Origin: Nipponacmea schrenckii
Taxonomy: Eukaryota; Mollusca; Gastropoda; Lottiidae
Length of the DNA: 64,000 nt
Direction of reading: 5' to 3'
NCBI GenBank assembly: GCA_030562195.1
Contig: CM060200.1
Coordinates: 32,589,023 to 32,653,022 of the forward strand
Shown here: piece after piece, positions 36,219 to 49,100 of the stretch
How the letters are laid out: every line of letters starts with the position of its first letter
Numbering within the stretch: the first letter of the stretch is position 1
Program-made: the position numbers and the translations under genes
Notes under the pieces: model-generated
The model's database searches: none
What the model saw: the letters and a program-made list of their open reading frames with translations, nothing else
Told to the model about the DNA's origin: nothing

Positions 36219-39200
36219 ATGGGCGCCTCTTCATCCCAAGATATGCCCCCTCCCGTTATAATCCAACCAATTGGTCCCCACAAAGCTTCAGTAAGTGCAC
36301 CCTTCTTCACTAATGCATAAAACAAGATTTGAGAAGATGAAAATGATAAATTGTTTCATATATATACATATTTTGTTATTAGTTAAAGATTTAAAGGTTT
36401 AGTCTTCTTTGATAATAGTTATGGCCTATCGGTAATTTAAATATGGTCAACAATATTTAGGTTACTCAGGGCTGATCTGGGGCAAGATTTGAATAATCAT
36501 TTAAAATGAATAATGAATTAGACAAGATCAACCATACCAAATATTTATTTTACATAGTGTTGAATAAAATGGCTTAAGATTTCATTGTTATATTCATATA
36601 CAGATTAGGCTGAACTAAATCTTGAATTTTTGTTATGATTGCATTTGGTGAAATCAATGTTTTTTCTGTATTTCAGCTTATATTTCTCCATGGTCTTGGT
36701 GATACTGGGTAAGTAAACTATATAAAGTTAGTGGTTGCTTGTATACCACAGAATTTCAAAAAATTTGCACAGGCTTTGTTTATGATTTGGAGGATCCCTT
36801 TTGTAAATTCTTAGATTTCACCTGAGATTATATTTGTTCCTTGTTCCTCTTCAGTAATTGAAAACTTTTTTTGTAATTTTTAATTTAAATGGTTTTCAGG
36901 AATGGGTGGTCTGATGTCTTAGCATCATTAGACTTGAAAAATTTAAAGATAATCTGCCCTACTGCGTAAGTTTTAGTACAACACAGAATCGTTGTATAAG
37001 TGTTTCTAAAGACACTTAATCAGATCACAAGAACACAATTACATATCATACCAATAAAAATGGAACAGTCTTGAATTCCACAGAATAACTGCCAAGGATC
37101 ATTCCAAGATTAGCAATTTGTAATGATTGAATGATACAACTATACTGATAAACTATTCTTCTAGATCATAGATAGAAAGAATTCCTTCATAGTCATTCAA
37201 TTTAGCTTATGGCTTAAAGAATCATGCATGAGAACTATCTTTAAGAAAATGAATTAATATCTCTGTACAGATCTTGATACTGATTCTGATACAGGTAATT
37301 TATTGTGATTCAAGTGGCAAACTATACCAGATGGTTTCTTGAAAAATGTGTTGCCTTTTTTTTTCAGTTTTATTGATTTTTGTTTTTCAGCCCTATAAGA
37401 CCAGTGTCACTTAATGCTGGGATGCCAATGCCTGCATGGTAAGTTATAGAATGGAACTGTCAATGTTTGTCTAACTAGATAAAGTCAATAGTTGGAGCTG
37501 TATGCTTGTTGCCACACCATATTTATAGAACTGATCATTAGTTGTTGTATAAAGTAAAATGTTAAGGTTTAATTCCAACACCTACAGTAGTTCAAAACGT
37601 TTGTCTTTTTCAGGTTTGATATCAAAGGGTTGTCTCCCGATAGCCCAGAAGATGAAGATGGTATCAAACAAGCTTCAGCAAAATGTGGGTTTATCAAACA
37701 TATTGATTGATTGCAAAAACAATTAACAAGAAATGATCTCTTTGTTTCTCAGAATTTGTTATCTCCCTTACAATAAGCTGCTAGATTCCTAAGCCACTGC
37801 ATGCCTTTTACCTTGAACAGGGTTATATAAAGGTTTCTGTTTCACATGTTAGATTCTGATTCAGATAGACAATACCTTCTGATTTTTCAACCTGGAGTCT
37901 CTGTGAAGTTGTCTGAAAGACTGATCCCTTGACATTTAAAAAGAAAATGCTTCTTCCTTTTTTTTTGGTAGATTTTGACCAGTTTTACCAAGCATGATGT
38001 TGCTGGTCTTCATTATATCCAGTGGTTAGAGTCAAAGAAATTTTAAACTGTATTTATTTCCTTTTTTTTAATTATTTTTTTTTTGTTGTCAATAGTAAAT
38101 GAATTGACAATGTCGTTTTAATTTCAGTGTTAGCTATGGTAGCAGAAGAAGAGAAGTCTGGAATTCCCCCAGAGCGTATTGCAGTTGGTGGTTTTTCTCA
38201 GGGGGGAGCAGTAGCTCTGCACACAGCTTACAGTACAAACAAACCTTTAGGTGCTTTAGTAATATTCAGTGCATGGATGCCACTTTATAAGAAAATGGTA
38301 GCAGCGGTAGGTTGGACTAAATGATTACTCAGAATGCTTCAAAGTAAAAAAAAAAGTGTCTGGCTACATGAATCTTTTTAAAGATTAAATGGAAAGTACT
38401 CTTCCGTGGACTTGTCAAATTTTGAACTAGTAAAAAAATCATTGAACCTATGAAGTAAAAGTGCTACATTTTGTCTATTGCTCCATGTATACTGTAGATA
38501 GCATGTATTTTGTGAAATTTATCGTAATATGACATTATAAGCAATACCCAGCAGTTTTAAGGAATAATCTTTCCAGGTCTTTGCACAGGTCATTATAGCC
38601 AACACATATTTCATATTATTGCCATAATCTTTATTTTAGAATGAACAAAACAATAAAAATACACCAATATTGCAATGTCATGGTACAAATGATCCTGTTG
38701 TACCTGTACGATGGGGACAGATGACCAGCCAATATATAGCATCATTTTCGACCAAACATCAATTTAAAACTTATCCAATGATGCACAGCTCACATCCTCA
38801 GGTAATATCTTATGCTCTATTCAAAGTCCACATTTAAAGTTAATGTTAAGGAAACTTATTATGCATATCATAGAGAGATGGTTTCTTGATGGATTTTGAT
38901 GAAACTTGGTGTGAATGTTTGTAATCACCAAAGGATGAACCCTAGTAAATTATTTACCGATAACGCATGTAAAACCTCGGATGAATTGGCTGCCACTACA
39001 AATGTGGGAGTATAACGACCGGTATCGCTTTTTTTTTATTTAAGAATATACGCTTTGGTGCTCTTCAATCTAGATTTAAAAAGTAAAAAACAACACCTTC
39101 ACTACTAAACCTGGCATTAAGAATCTACTTTATTCCTCCACGTCAATTTTACTTAAAATACATGTACTTCTTTTTTTCAGGAATTAGCAGATGCCAAATC

Positions 39201-39234
39201 ATTCCTTCAAGAAAATATATTAAAAAACATTTAG
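36219..39234 (+). CDS. LYPLA: Acyl-protein thioesterase (lysophospholipase-like)
   Basis: Alpha/beta-hydrolase that removes palmitate from cysteines of membrane-associated proteins and can hydrolyse lysophospholipids; vertebrate forms are LYPLA1/APT1 and LYPLA2/APT2. Coding exons: 36219-36290, 36677-36708, 36900-36965, 37391-37438, 37614-37684, 38128-38306, 38640-38801, 39181-39234; phases agree, 227 aa (human 230). Oxyanion-side motif LIFLHGLGDTG at 25-35; WFDIKGLSPDSPED at 73-86; nucleophile Ser120 in GGFSQGG; Asp174 in HGTNDPVVP; His205 in MMHSS. The full triad is present. Start choice: ATG 36219 begins MGASSS, an N-myristoylation-like context; an in-frame ATG at 36099 would add 40 basic residues. 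Poly(A) signal near 39439. Which vertebrate paralogue is closest cannot be told by eye. Confidence 0.94.
38866..39035 (-). mobile_element. Pearl-like fragment in the last LYPLA intron
   Basis: About one monomer (GATTTTGATGAAACTTGGTG, CAAAGGATGAACCCTA) ending in GTGGGAGTATAACG. A short relic of the copy 4 type in reverse orientation. Confidence 0.5.
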
Positions 39235-41159
39235 TTATTTAAGAGACATGTTTTATTATATTGTATATAGAACTCACATGTTGGATAATGTTTATTATTT
39301 ATGCCATGTTTTAGATTATTAAAGCAAATTGAACACTATTTGTTATGGAAAGGCTTATCCTATATTCTTGATGTTAGAACTTTTTACAATATTTGTGTCA
39401 AAGATAAATATCAAAGTTCAGCAATTTTATCTCAACTAATAAATAAACTTATGTATACATTTTAGCAGGACTGTAGGGCCTTTTCTTTTTGGGGGAAGGC
39501 CTTGGGTAGAGATCATATCTCAAATTTGTCTCCATATGACCATGTTTGAGATTTTTTGATTTCATTGTACCTTTTGGTGTGATTTTTTAAATCTGTATGT
39601 AGAGTGTAAAATACATTATGTTAGTTGAGACCAAACAATTATATTATTTCACTAACTGTGATTGAAAAAGTTCAAGAGAGTTGTAGATATAATCCATCTG
39701 TTTTAATTTGAAATATTACCATTTATTCATGATTTACTGATGATAATATTTATATCACAACAGTTGGCTGATGAACCAATGGAAATCCAAAAATCAGGTA
39801 AAAGTACAGATAAGGTTTGGTACTTCCAATATATGTGTGAAATAACCACTTAAAGCATTAACTAAACAATTTATGTACATGTATACATTTTTTCAATTTA
39901 GAAAGAATAGGGCAATTACATAAGATTTTTCATTCTATTATAACTACATAAAGTTTTTTAAACTGTAATTATTGAAAATCCCATTTTTATATGTTAGTAG
40001 TACATATTGTTAGTTTTGGTCAAATTAAGAATTAAGTTAATGAATATTGCTTTTGAATCTCAATTGTAGAGAAAATATATAAATGGAATTCAGAGGATTA
40101 TTTGAGCATTAGGTGTTATTGAAAAAATTTTGTTGAATATAGGAAAAATTGTAGAGCAAAACTACAATTATCTTTTATATCTGAAGCTAAGGGAAAAAAC
40201 AGGAAAAATTGCAAAATAATTTCCTGTTTTTCAATGGTGTTAAACCTTTACTTAGACAAATAAGTAGCAGGACTTACTCTGAAGAATGTTGGAAATCCGC
40301 ATATAATAAATCCACTGGTATTAACAGATAATACACCATAGAGTATAATATAATGATAAAATCCAATGAATTTTTTTTTTTTTTTACATTAATTTAATTT
40401 AATTTAAATTTAATTTAACATTAAAATAACTGAATTACAGAATGCTAATTTGACAAAGAATATGTTTAGCTTGTAATTTATGAATGATGTAAAAATTAAA
40501 TCAACTTTTGCAATAGTAAATAAAAGTTTGAAAAAACATTATTTGATTTGGTCAACAATTATTTATCCCAGCTCAAACTTTGCCAAAATTTTATAAAAGA
40601 AAATGGAAAGAAAATAGCACCTTGTAGAACAGGCAGGCTAAAAATCTTTTTTCATTTTAACAATCGAAACTGAAGAACAGTTAGGATTTTAGCAATATTA
40701 TCACTAAAACTGATCTTTATAATGTAAATGAAGATATTACTTAAAAAAAAGCAGCCAGAAAAAACAGTGAAAATAAGTTTTTCAGCTTTGTATTAAAATT
40801 ATCAAAAAGTGACATGCTCATTAACAGCAAAATATGTATAAACATTTTACAGCAAATAATATCGTAAAAGATACTTATTAGAGGTACAGATTCTATATTT
40901 TTCGGAGCTTGATTTGGTTCTTTAATATAGATAAATAGTCTTTGGAAATACTAAAAATGTACGAAAATAACATAATTGGTTCAAATATACCTATATATAA
41001 ACTAGGAACAGTATATTACAGTCTCCAGAAAGGACATGTCGTCATATTAACTTTCAAGTGCTTAGCGAAAAAACATTCTTGTTTCTGATACAGTCACAGT
41101 TGGTAAAAAAAGATGCTTAAACTGTCCCTTTAATATTATAGTTTGTGCAATAAACTTTT
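39235..41159. other. 3' flank of LYPLA; no further gene seen
   Basis: AT-rich, with a possible AATAAA at 39438-39443, a T run at 40372-40385 and simple AATTT-rich sequence near 40390-40420. No supported frame. Confidence 0.4.
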
Positions 41160-42814
41160 TGCCAATTTAAATTGTAGTATTTGGAATCCATCAAAATGCC
41201 CAGTGAATTAGTTCGGCAACGTCACATTTATACATTACCAAAAATTCATAAAAATCAAAAATCCGAATGGTGCGTCGCAAACACAGTACCCAAAGGCAGA
41301 CCTATCATTTCTGACTGTGCAAGCGAATCATACCAAGTTTCCGAATATATTGATCATTACTTACTGCCATTGGCTTGTAAACATCCCTCTTATCTTAAAG
41401 ATACCACCGATTTTATAGAAAAAAATCGAAAATTAGATATTCCAGACAATGCGCTATTCATCTCGTTAGATGTAACAAGTATGTATACGAATATTGATAA
41501 CAAATCGGGATTAGACGCTGTACAAAAAGCCTTTCTTAGAAATCCATGTTCTGACCGTCCAGACAAAGAAATGTTAGATCTCCTAGAATTATGTCTTACG
41601 CGCAATGACTTTACTTTTAATGGAAAAATATATCTTCTGGCACTGCAATGGGGAAACGCTTCGCGCCGAGTTTATGGCCGAATGGGAACGCGAAATATAA
41701 TTAATATCCCCGTTTCAACCTTTCTTCTATGGAAGGTTTTAGACGATATTTTCATAATTTGGACAGAATCTTTGACAAACTTTTGGGAATATTTCGAAAT
41801 TTTAAATGATCACCATCCTTCTGTGAAGTTAACTGCAAAAATTTCCGAAAACAGTATGAATTTTTTGGATACTACAGTATTCAAAGGACCTAATTTCAAT
41901 CAAACTAAAAAATTAGATATCAAAGAAACCGACACACACCAACTTATGTTCAAAACTTCGTTTCATCCGAAGCACACGTTTTCTGGCGTAATTAAATCGC
42001 AAATTCTGAGATTTAACAGAATTTTCTCGAGAAAGACAGATTTTGATTCGGCGTGCGAACTAGTTTTAAGCAAATTGCGAGAAAGGGGTTATTCAAAACG
42101 TTTTTTTGCGCAAAATTAAAAACGACACTATTTTGGAGATTCAAAGAAAAATGACCCCCCTCCCCCGCCCAATGGTTTTGGCTCCATACCGTGTAGAGGT
42201 TCTAGGTGTTGTACCTGCGAATATGTACATAGTTCACACTATTTCAAGAATAAGAAAAATGGAAAAATATTTCAGATGAATGACATTCTTTCATGTAAAG
42301 ATAAAAATATAATGTATCTAATTTCTTGCAAAAAATGCGATGTTCAATATGTTGGTGAAACCCAAAATGAGTTGCGTACTCGATTTAGCGGCCACCGTTT
42401 TGATATACTTCATAAGAAAGATAGACCGATTGTGAATCATTTCAACCAACCCAATCATTCCATTGAAGATCTTTTGGTTATGCCTATCGAACAAGTTTCC
42501 TTTTTCCTACAGTTAAACCTAAAACCACATGATTGCAGAGAGAGAGTTTCTGGATTGATCAGTTACAAACTGTGATACCTAATGGACTTTACATCCAACA
42601 TGACAACCAAATCATACCCTTTGTTGCAACCTATAATACTACAGCCAAAAATGCCTCTTTGATTGTCAAACGATATTATAAAGAACTCCAACATCAATTT
42701 CCTAATATTTACACTAAACGTTTGGTTACTGCTTTTAAGAGAAATAAAAATCTTAGTAATTTACTAGTCCATGGCAAATTGGACCCTAATCCATTAACTC
42801 CCTCAAACAATTGA
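41160..42814 (+). pseudogene. Penelope-like element: reverse transcriptase plus GIY-YIG endonuclease, frameshifted
   Basis: RT part 41181-42119: IYTLPKIHK, VPKGRPIISDCASESYQVSE, palm motif A in LFISLDVTSMYTNID, motif C in KVLDDIFIIW. At about 41650-41705 the usual FAP-containing segment is readable only in another frame, so two compensating shifts flank it. A second shift near 42115-42190 separates the linker, which carries a Cys cluster (CRGSRCCTC). The GIY-YIG part (42276-42575) has IMYLISCKKCDVQYVGETQN and TRFSGHR, then a last frame to 42814 with FWIDQLQT. Domain order is that of canonical Penelope elements. The N-terminal part is missing or truncated. Intact elements insert by target-primed reverse transcription using the endonuclease. 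Confidence 0.9.
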
Positions 42815-43131
42815 ATCATGTTAGTTATATGTATATATTATTTGCAAGTATTATTATATTTTAGTCATTTAAGATTTCATTGTTATCTTTAATTGTATTT
42901 TTAATCTAATCTTCGGAATCATTACTTTATGTAATAACAGAAATGTGAAGGAAAATGTATGTTCTCTTCTTGTGACCTTGGCCAGTGCTTCCATAGGAGA
43001 GTATCTTCTATAACACCCAATACCAACACAGCAGAAGGTAGCCTACATTATACTGATAATCATGATTCTCTCTTAAATCTCACAGACTGGTTTTTATCAA
43101 CTAGCCGGAACTAAATCTATATTTTTTTTTT

Positions 43132-43679
43132 ATATGCCCACGTGAAAAATGAAATGGAAAAAATATTGATAATAAAAAAACAATATTTAATATTAATTAT
43201 TGTCGTTGTTTTATTTCCATGTTTAGTTCTTAAACAATATAGACGATACAATTCTTGACGAATGTAGATGAAACTTTGTAAAAGATAACCCGAATTTTAT
43301 GATTTGTTACCCTCGTTCACCCTTAGAGGCACAATTCTTGACGGATTTGAAACTTGGTTAAAAAATGTTTTTATATGAGCTCTGTCCATTTTCTTGAAAA
43401 TTCTTTCAGTTCGTGAACACTTCAGATTTTTTTTGGTTCAAAACTGGAGGATAATGTTCTTTATCACCCAGAAGATTTGATAAAAGTGTAGTTATATATA
43501 AAGACTATGACTACTAATAGTGTATTCAGGCGAATAGTAAACTGGCTCCTAGAACGGTTACTAGTTACTTTAGGCGTGAGAAATCGCAAATATTTCAACC
43601 ATTCTAGTGATTGTTAATTTGTTACGGTACTGCCAAATATTCTTATTAAATTTAAAAAAAATCAAAGCAGTGGGCGTAT
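43132..43679 (-). mobile_element. Degenerate pearl-like repeat (copy 9), end next to a foldback element
   Basis: Left end TATGCCCACGTGAAAAATG; right end AGCAGTGGGCGTAT, at which the foldback element begins. Two or three eroded monomers lie between (AATTCTTGACGAATG, GATGAAACTTTG). No microsatellite remains. Confidence 0.45.
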
Positions 43680-43680
43680 T

Positions 43681-46139
43681 TACGGTGACCCTTATACTAC
43701 ATTCCTCTTTTTTTAGTTTTCAGTTAAAAAAAATTTCAGAAGGCTGGGTGAAAACCTAAAAAATAAAAACATAAAACTCATTTAGTTTTTATTTTGAGTT
43801 TTCACCCGAGGTGAAAACAGTTTTCACCCAGGTGGAAACTCATTTAGTTTTTAGTTTTTATTTTGAGTTTTCACAAGAGGTGAACACAGTATTCACTCAG
43901 GTGGAAACTCATTTAGATTTTAGTTTTTATTTTGAGTTTTCATCCGAGGTGAAGAGTTATGTCCCTTTTGACTTTGCCAATTTTTTTAACAGTCCACGCT
44001 GACGGTCGTGGGACGGATATTTTAATGGAATTGACAAAATAATAACAACATGCTGCCCTCAGACCTTAATTCCATTAAAAAAAATTGGCCATAAAGAGTC
44101 TTCACCTTTGACTGGCCTATATGTTTGGCATAAAACACCATTATATTGAAATTTTTGATACATTCACACGTCTGAAGGCACCATGTGGTTAGGATTCTGT
44201 CAATTCCATCAAAAATAATGCCCCACCACCATCACCGCGGACTGTTAAAAAATTTGCCATTTTTCAAATATTGGCCTTGAAGAGTTTTCATTTCAAACTG
44301 GTCAGTAACTAAATTTGGCATAAAATACCATTATATAACCTGTTTTCAGTTTTTCTTTTTCATTTAGGTTTTTAGTTTTTTTTTCTGATCTAAAGAGTTA
44401 TATATCCCTTTTGACTTTGTCACGCGCCGAAAAAATGGCCAATTTGTTAACAAATGCCGCCCTCAGACCTGTGAATATATATATAAAAAATCCAATCCAA
44501 TATAATGGTATTTTATGCCAATCTTAGTGACTGGCCAGTCAAAGATGAAGACTCTTCATGGCCAATCTTTGAAAAATGGCCAATTTTTGAACAGTCAACC
44601 AGGCCCATAACCAGCTCTATGTGGTAAAGAGGGGGGGGGGGGCGACCGCATATGTAAGGAGACGGTCACATTACTTTTAGCAAAGGGGGTGGGGGTGGGT
44701 CTTGCGGTAAAGGTGCAGTTATAACGATAATAATAACATGATACTTAAAATAACATTCAATTCTGATTTAATTCACAAGATTAAATAAACAACTGTTGTT
44801 AATGTCAGACTGTTTAATCAATAGAGAATATATTTTTGAAAAATAACTATTCATAGGGTAGTTTAAGTGTTTTAATATGAACAAATTTATGCACATTACA
44901 TGTATATGAATGTGATAATCTAACACCTTCTTCTGGCTGGTTACTTCTGATGTTGATAGCTTCATGAAGTCTCCTGGTTTTATCAATATGCTTATTAATT
45001 GTCAGTATGTTAGTGTTTTCAAAGTTGACTTCAACTGCATCTACGTTGCATAAACTTTAACCAGTGATTGTTGTTCCATAAAACAATGTCTATATATCGT
45101 ACCCACAATTGCTAAATGTCATTTAAATTCTCAAGTGAAGACAAATCTTATCTGTTTCAGCACTAAATACTAGATTGTGACTGCTTTCAGTATTAATTTA
45201 ATATTATTAATTTCGCAGGGGGGGGGGGCGGAGTGAAAAGATTTCCAGTGGGGTACTACCCCCTGCGCCCCCCCCCCCCAAACTTAGTTACGGGACTGCA
45301 GTCCACTCTGATGGTGGTGGGCATAAATTGTGATGAAATTGGCAGAATCCAAACCGCATGGTGCTTTCAGACCTGTGAACATCCCAAAAATTCCAATTTA
45401 ATGGTATTTTCATGCCAGACTTAGTTTGAAATGAGGGCTCTTCACGGCCATTTTTTTTAAAATGGCGAATTTTTTAACAGTCCACGATGATCATGGTGGG
45501 GCATTATTTTTGATGGAATTGACAAAATCCCAACCACATGGTGCCTTCAGACATGTGAATATATCTAAAATTCCAATATAATGGTATTTTATGCCAAACA
45601 TATTGTGACAGGCCAGTCAAAGATGAAGACTCTTTTATGGCCAACTTTTTAAAAAGGAATTAAGGTCTGAGGGCAGCATGTGGTTATTATTTTGCCAATT
45701 CCATTAAAATATCCGTTCCACGACCGTCAGCTTAGACTGTTTAAAAAATTGGCAAAGTCAAAAGGGACATAACTCTTTAGATAAAAAAAAAATAGTAAAA
45801 AAAAAATAAAAACCTAAAAGAAAAAAACTTAAAACTAAATGAGTTTCCACCTGAGTGAAAACTGTTTTCACCTCGGATGAAAACTCAAAATAAAAACTAA
45901 AAACTAAATGAGTTTCTACCTGGTTGAAAACTGATTTCACCTCGGGTGAAAACTCAAAATAAAAACTAAATTAGTTTCCACCTGAGTGAAAACTGTTTTC
46001 ACCCGGATGAAAACTCAAAATAAAAACCCAAAACCCCAAATAAGTTCTATGTTTTTATTTTTAGGTTTTCACCCAGCCTTCTGAAATTTTTTTAAGTGAA
46101 AACTAAAGAAAAGAGGAATGTCGTATATGGGCCACCGTA
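43681..46139. mobile_element. 2.46-kb foldback element with long inverted arms
   Basis: Arms of roughly 650 bp (43681 to about 44345 and about 45470 to 46139) are imperfect inverted copies. The outer tips read TACGGTGACCC and GGGCCACCGTA. Each arm holds two to three ~69-bp units, themselves near-palindromic (GTTTTCACCCGAGGTGAAAAC). CGTAT at 43675-43679 and 46140-46144 may be a target duplication. No transposase frame; the short frames seen here are just the repeats read through. Confidence 0.75.
44603..45296. mobile_element. Probable ~0.7-kb insertion in the foldback loop
   Basis: Unique sequence lies between two stretches that otherwise belong to the arm family. Its ends look like weak inverted repeats (GGCCCATAACCAG at left; CTTAGTTACGGGAC at right) followed inward by G or C runs of 11-13 bases. 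Class unknown. Confidence 0.4.
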
Positions 46140-46144
46140 CGTAT

Positions 46145-49100
46145 ATTATTTTGATTGGCGATCTTAGATATATTTAGTGTTTTTCATTAAATACCTGTAG
46201 TTTTATAGATATTAACTAAGTTTTATGGGTTAATCATATTACCCAGGATATCTGTAACACAATTTATAGTTATGATACCAGTTAAAATTCACTTTATAAT
46301 GAATATAGACTCAATTTGGTCAAGTTTTCACACTTATATGTGCTCTACATAAAATATAACTGAACTATTTTTACTCGGGTTAAATCATCGATGTTACCAA
46401 ATGTCTATGATACTACAACATGTACAAAACTACCAAGACATACAGTTAACAAGTTTATTTGTTCATTTCCTTTAGTTACAAAATCTAATATCACGTTTAC
46501 CTCATATTAACTATACGATGCCTTTGACACATGACAACATAAATTTACCACCCTTTTCTTTTCATTTCCTTTTGGATCATATTTTTATGAAATAGTTACA
46601 ATTTATTAAGCTTTCCCCAGCATTTTGACAATGAAAGGTGTTCCGTACAATATGAAATGTGGGAACAACAAATCCCACAATGTTATCCTTCCATGCCCAA
46701 CTTCAATCTGAATTATCTTTTGTCTTTTTCCATCATAAAAATGTTCATGAAAGTGTGGTTATTTCGTCAAAGCATACGTTGAACTGGTATATTGTGTCTG
46801 AAGCATTTACAATGAAGTTTTGAGATATTCCGGAGCGCGCACTTCAGTCTACCAATATGACCGCTATACCTAGTTTCTAATCAGAAGCAATCCTCAGTGG
46901 GGAGAGAATTTCAATCAAATACAATCTTATTTTTGCTGATTAAAAACCAGTAACGGTAAAAATATGTTGCATTAAAACACAAGTAATTAATTACAAGAAA
47001 TACCAATCCTAGTTCAAATACATGTAGCATACTCTTAGCCTTTTCAAGGCATTTAATTTATAAGACAAATTTAACGTACAAATTCTGTGATTAACGCACT
47101 TTCCTTCATAAGAAACAATTGAAAAATGTATTTGTTTTTTACTTATATTAACTATATTATATTATTCTACATTATCTCACATGCTCAATATTGTGATTAT
47201 TACCATCGTTTATACAATAAAATCAATTTCGCAAACATGTAGTTTCAATTAGGCCTAATCTCAGTCATGACAAGGTGTAGGCTAAATAGTTTTATAAATT
47301 TTAACGACACAATCAATATTCATGTGAATTGTGACTGGGATTAATTGCGTGTTGCCATTAGGTCAGTGTCATTAAGTCGGCCATTTCCGGTCACATTGTT
47401 GGAGACATGGCATCAGCCTTTACACTTGCACTAAGTTGGGCTATTATCTACACTCTGTAGTCGCTAAAGCTTAATACGACAGTTCTTTAGCTGTAGTTGC
47501 TATGGAAACGAAAAGAAGGACCAAAGGAATTGATCAAAACAGTTGGGCCAATATTTTGAAGCCTCTGGCGTGGAAAAATTATTATGCATTTAAATCACAC
47601 CAATTAGTAGGAGGGTTGGCTGAAAACTTGTAAGCCTTAGTAAAATATCTCAATCATTGACGTGTTTTAGAAACGTTAGGGGAGGGGACTTAAAAGGGGT
47701 CACAAAATTTGCCAATGGGGATCACAGACTATTATTTCACTATGTAAACTGATATAATTTTTTAAAATGATAAAGGGAGGGGGGGGGGGCAAAGCCGGGT
47801 CAGCCTCTTTTAGGGGGGGGGGGGGGTTCATAGCACTTTCTCGCTATAACATAATTTCCTTTGTTTTCGGTGAGTGTAGAAAATATAAGAGTATAAACCT
47901 GGGTGGGACTGTGTTAGAGTAACAAACGAAAACCATCGTCCTAAGAAGAGTTTTCTTAAACTTCCAACCTGTATGTAGATGTTATTGAAGATGATCTAAT
48001 TCAACTTTTGGATTGGCATTCTTAATATATAATATGTCTATACATTTCTACTGAATATTTTTCCAGGATCTTTCCAGAGTCAATATACTCAATTTTTTCC
48101 CAACCGTGTGGATTAACATCATGATTATACTAGATGTATCTGTAAGGTTGGTATTGTACCCAAAAGTAAAAAAACAACCGACTCAAAACTCAAATATAAT
48201 AATAGTAGGCCATACATTTGTGTTAACGTCGAAAATGACAATTAAAACGTTTTTAAATCAGAATTGTTGACCATTTCTGCAATATTAGGCCCTATCTATA
48301 TTTGTGGTTCTATACATTGTCATAATAATATACTATTTTATCATCATTTACATGTATACACGAATGATTTCCAGTTATTTAGTATACATTTTAATTGTAT
48401 TAAATAGAGCATAGATATTATAACGGTGGTTCGTATAGGACATAGTTAAATTTTTTAAATTTTTGTAAGTTTTATAAGTTTACAAGAATATTTTTAAAAT
48501 CAATAGAAATAAAACATAATTTGGAAAATTAGAAATAGAAAGCAAAAAGGATAGATAGTAAACTTTGATCATAATGCAATGTCTTTATGTCCTAAATGAA
48601 CCACCGTAACATAATTTGTGTTATTTTATTTAAAAATGCTATGATAGTTAGCCACGCACTATTGTTCTATAATAGTTCTATTTAAAGTATGATTGTCGAT
48701 AATTTTGACTGGTACAAATGGTCGACTTTCTATTTCCGTGAGGTAGTGTAATGGTATGTCTCTTGCTTTAATAAATTTTTAAAGCATTTCTTTCTCATAA
48801 TAGTTTTATGTTTTATGTTTGACAAATATAACTGTAATATGATATATTTGTATCGATCTTTGTAGAAAGTGTTCCTTAAATGTACTGACATTTTGCTGCA
48901 GTTTTCACATATCTGCTTAGTTATTGTACTACTTCATTCATTCTGTGTGACTGGTTGAGAAACGTAGTGTGACCAAGGAAGGTGATAACATTCATGTCAG
49001 TAATGGAATTATTTTTATAACTATATATTGATCGTGTACAATATTTGAATATTTCAATTACATTTTGGATGGAAATTCATGCAACAAATGATGTAAAATG

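Noticed and set aside
43811..44002. Frame with repeated TQVETHL peptide
   Set aside because: Direct translation of the 69-bp units in the foldback arm; no gene evidence. The same applies to 45758-45940 on the other strand.
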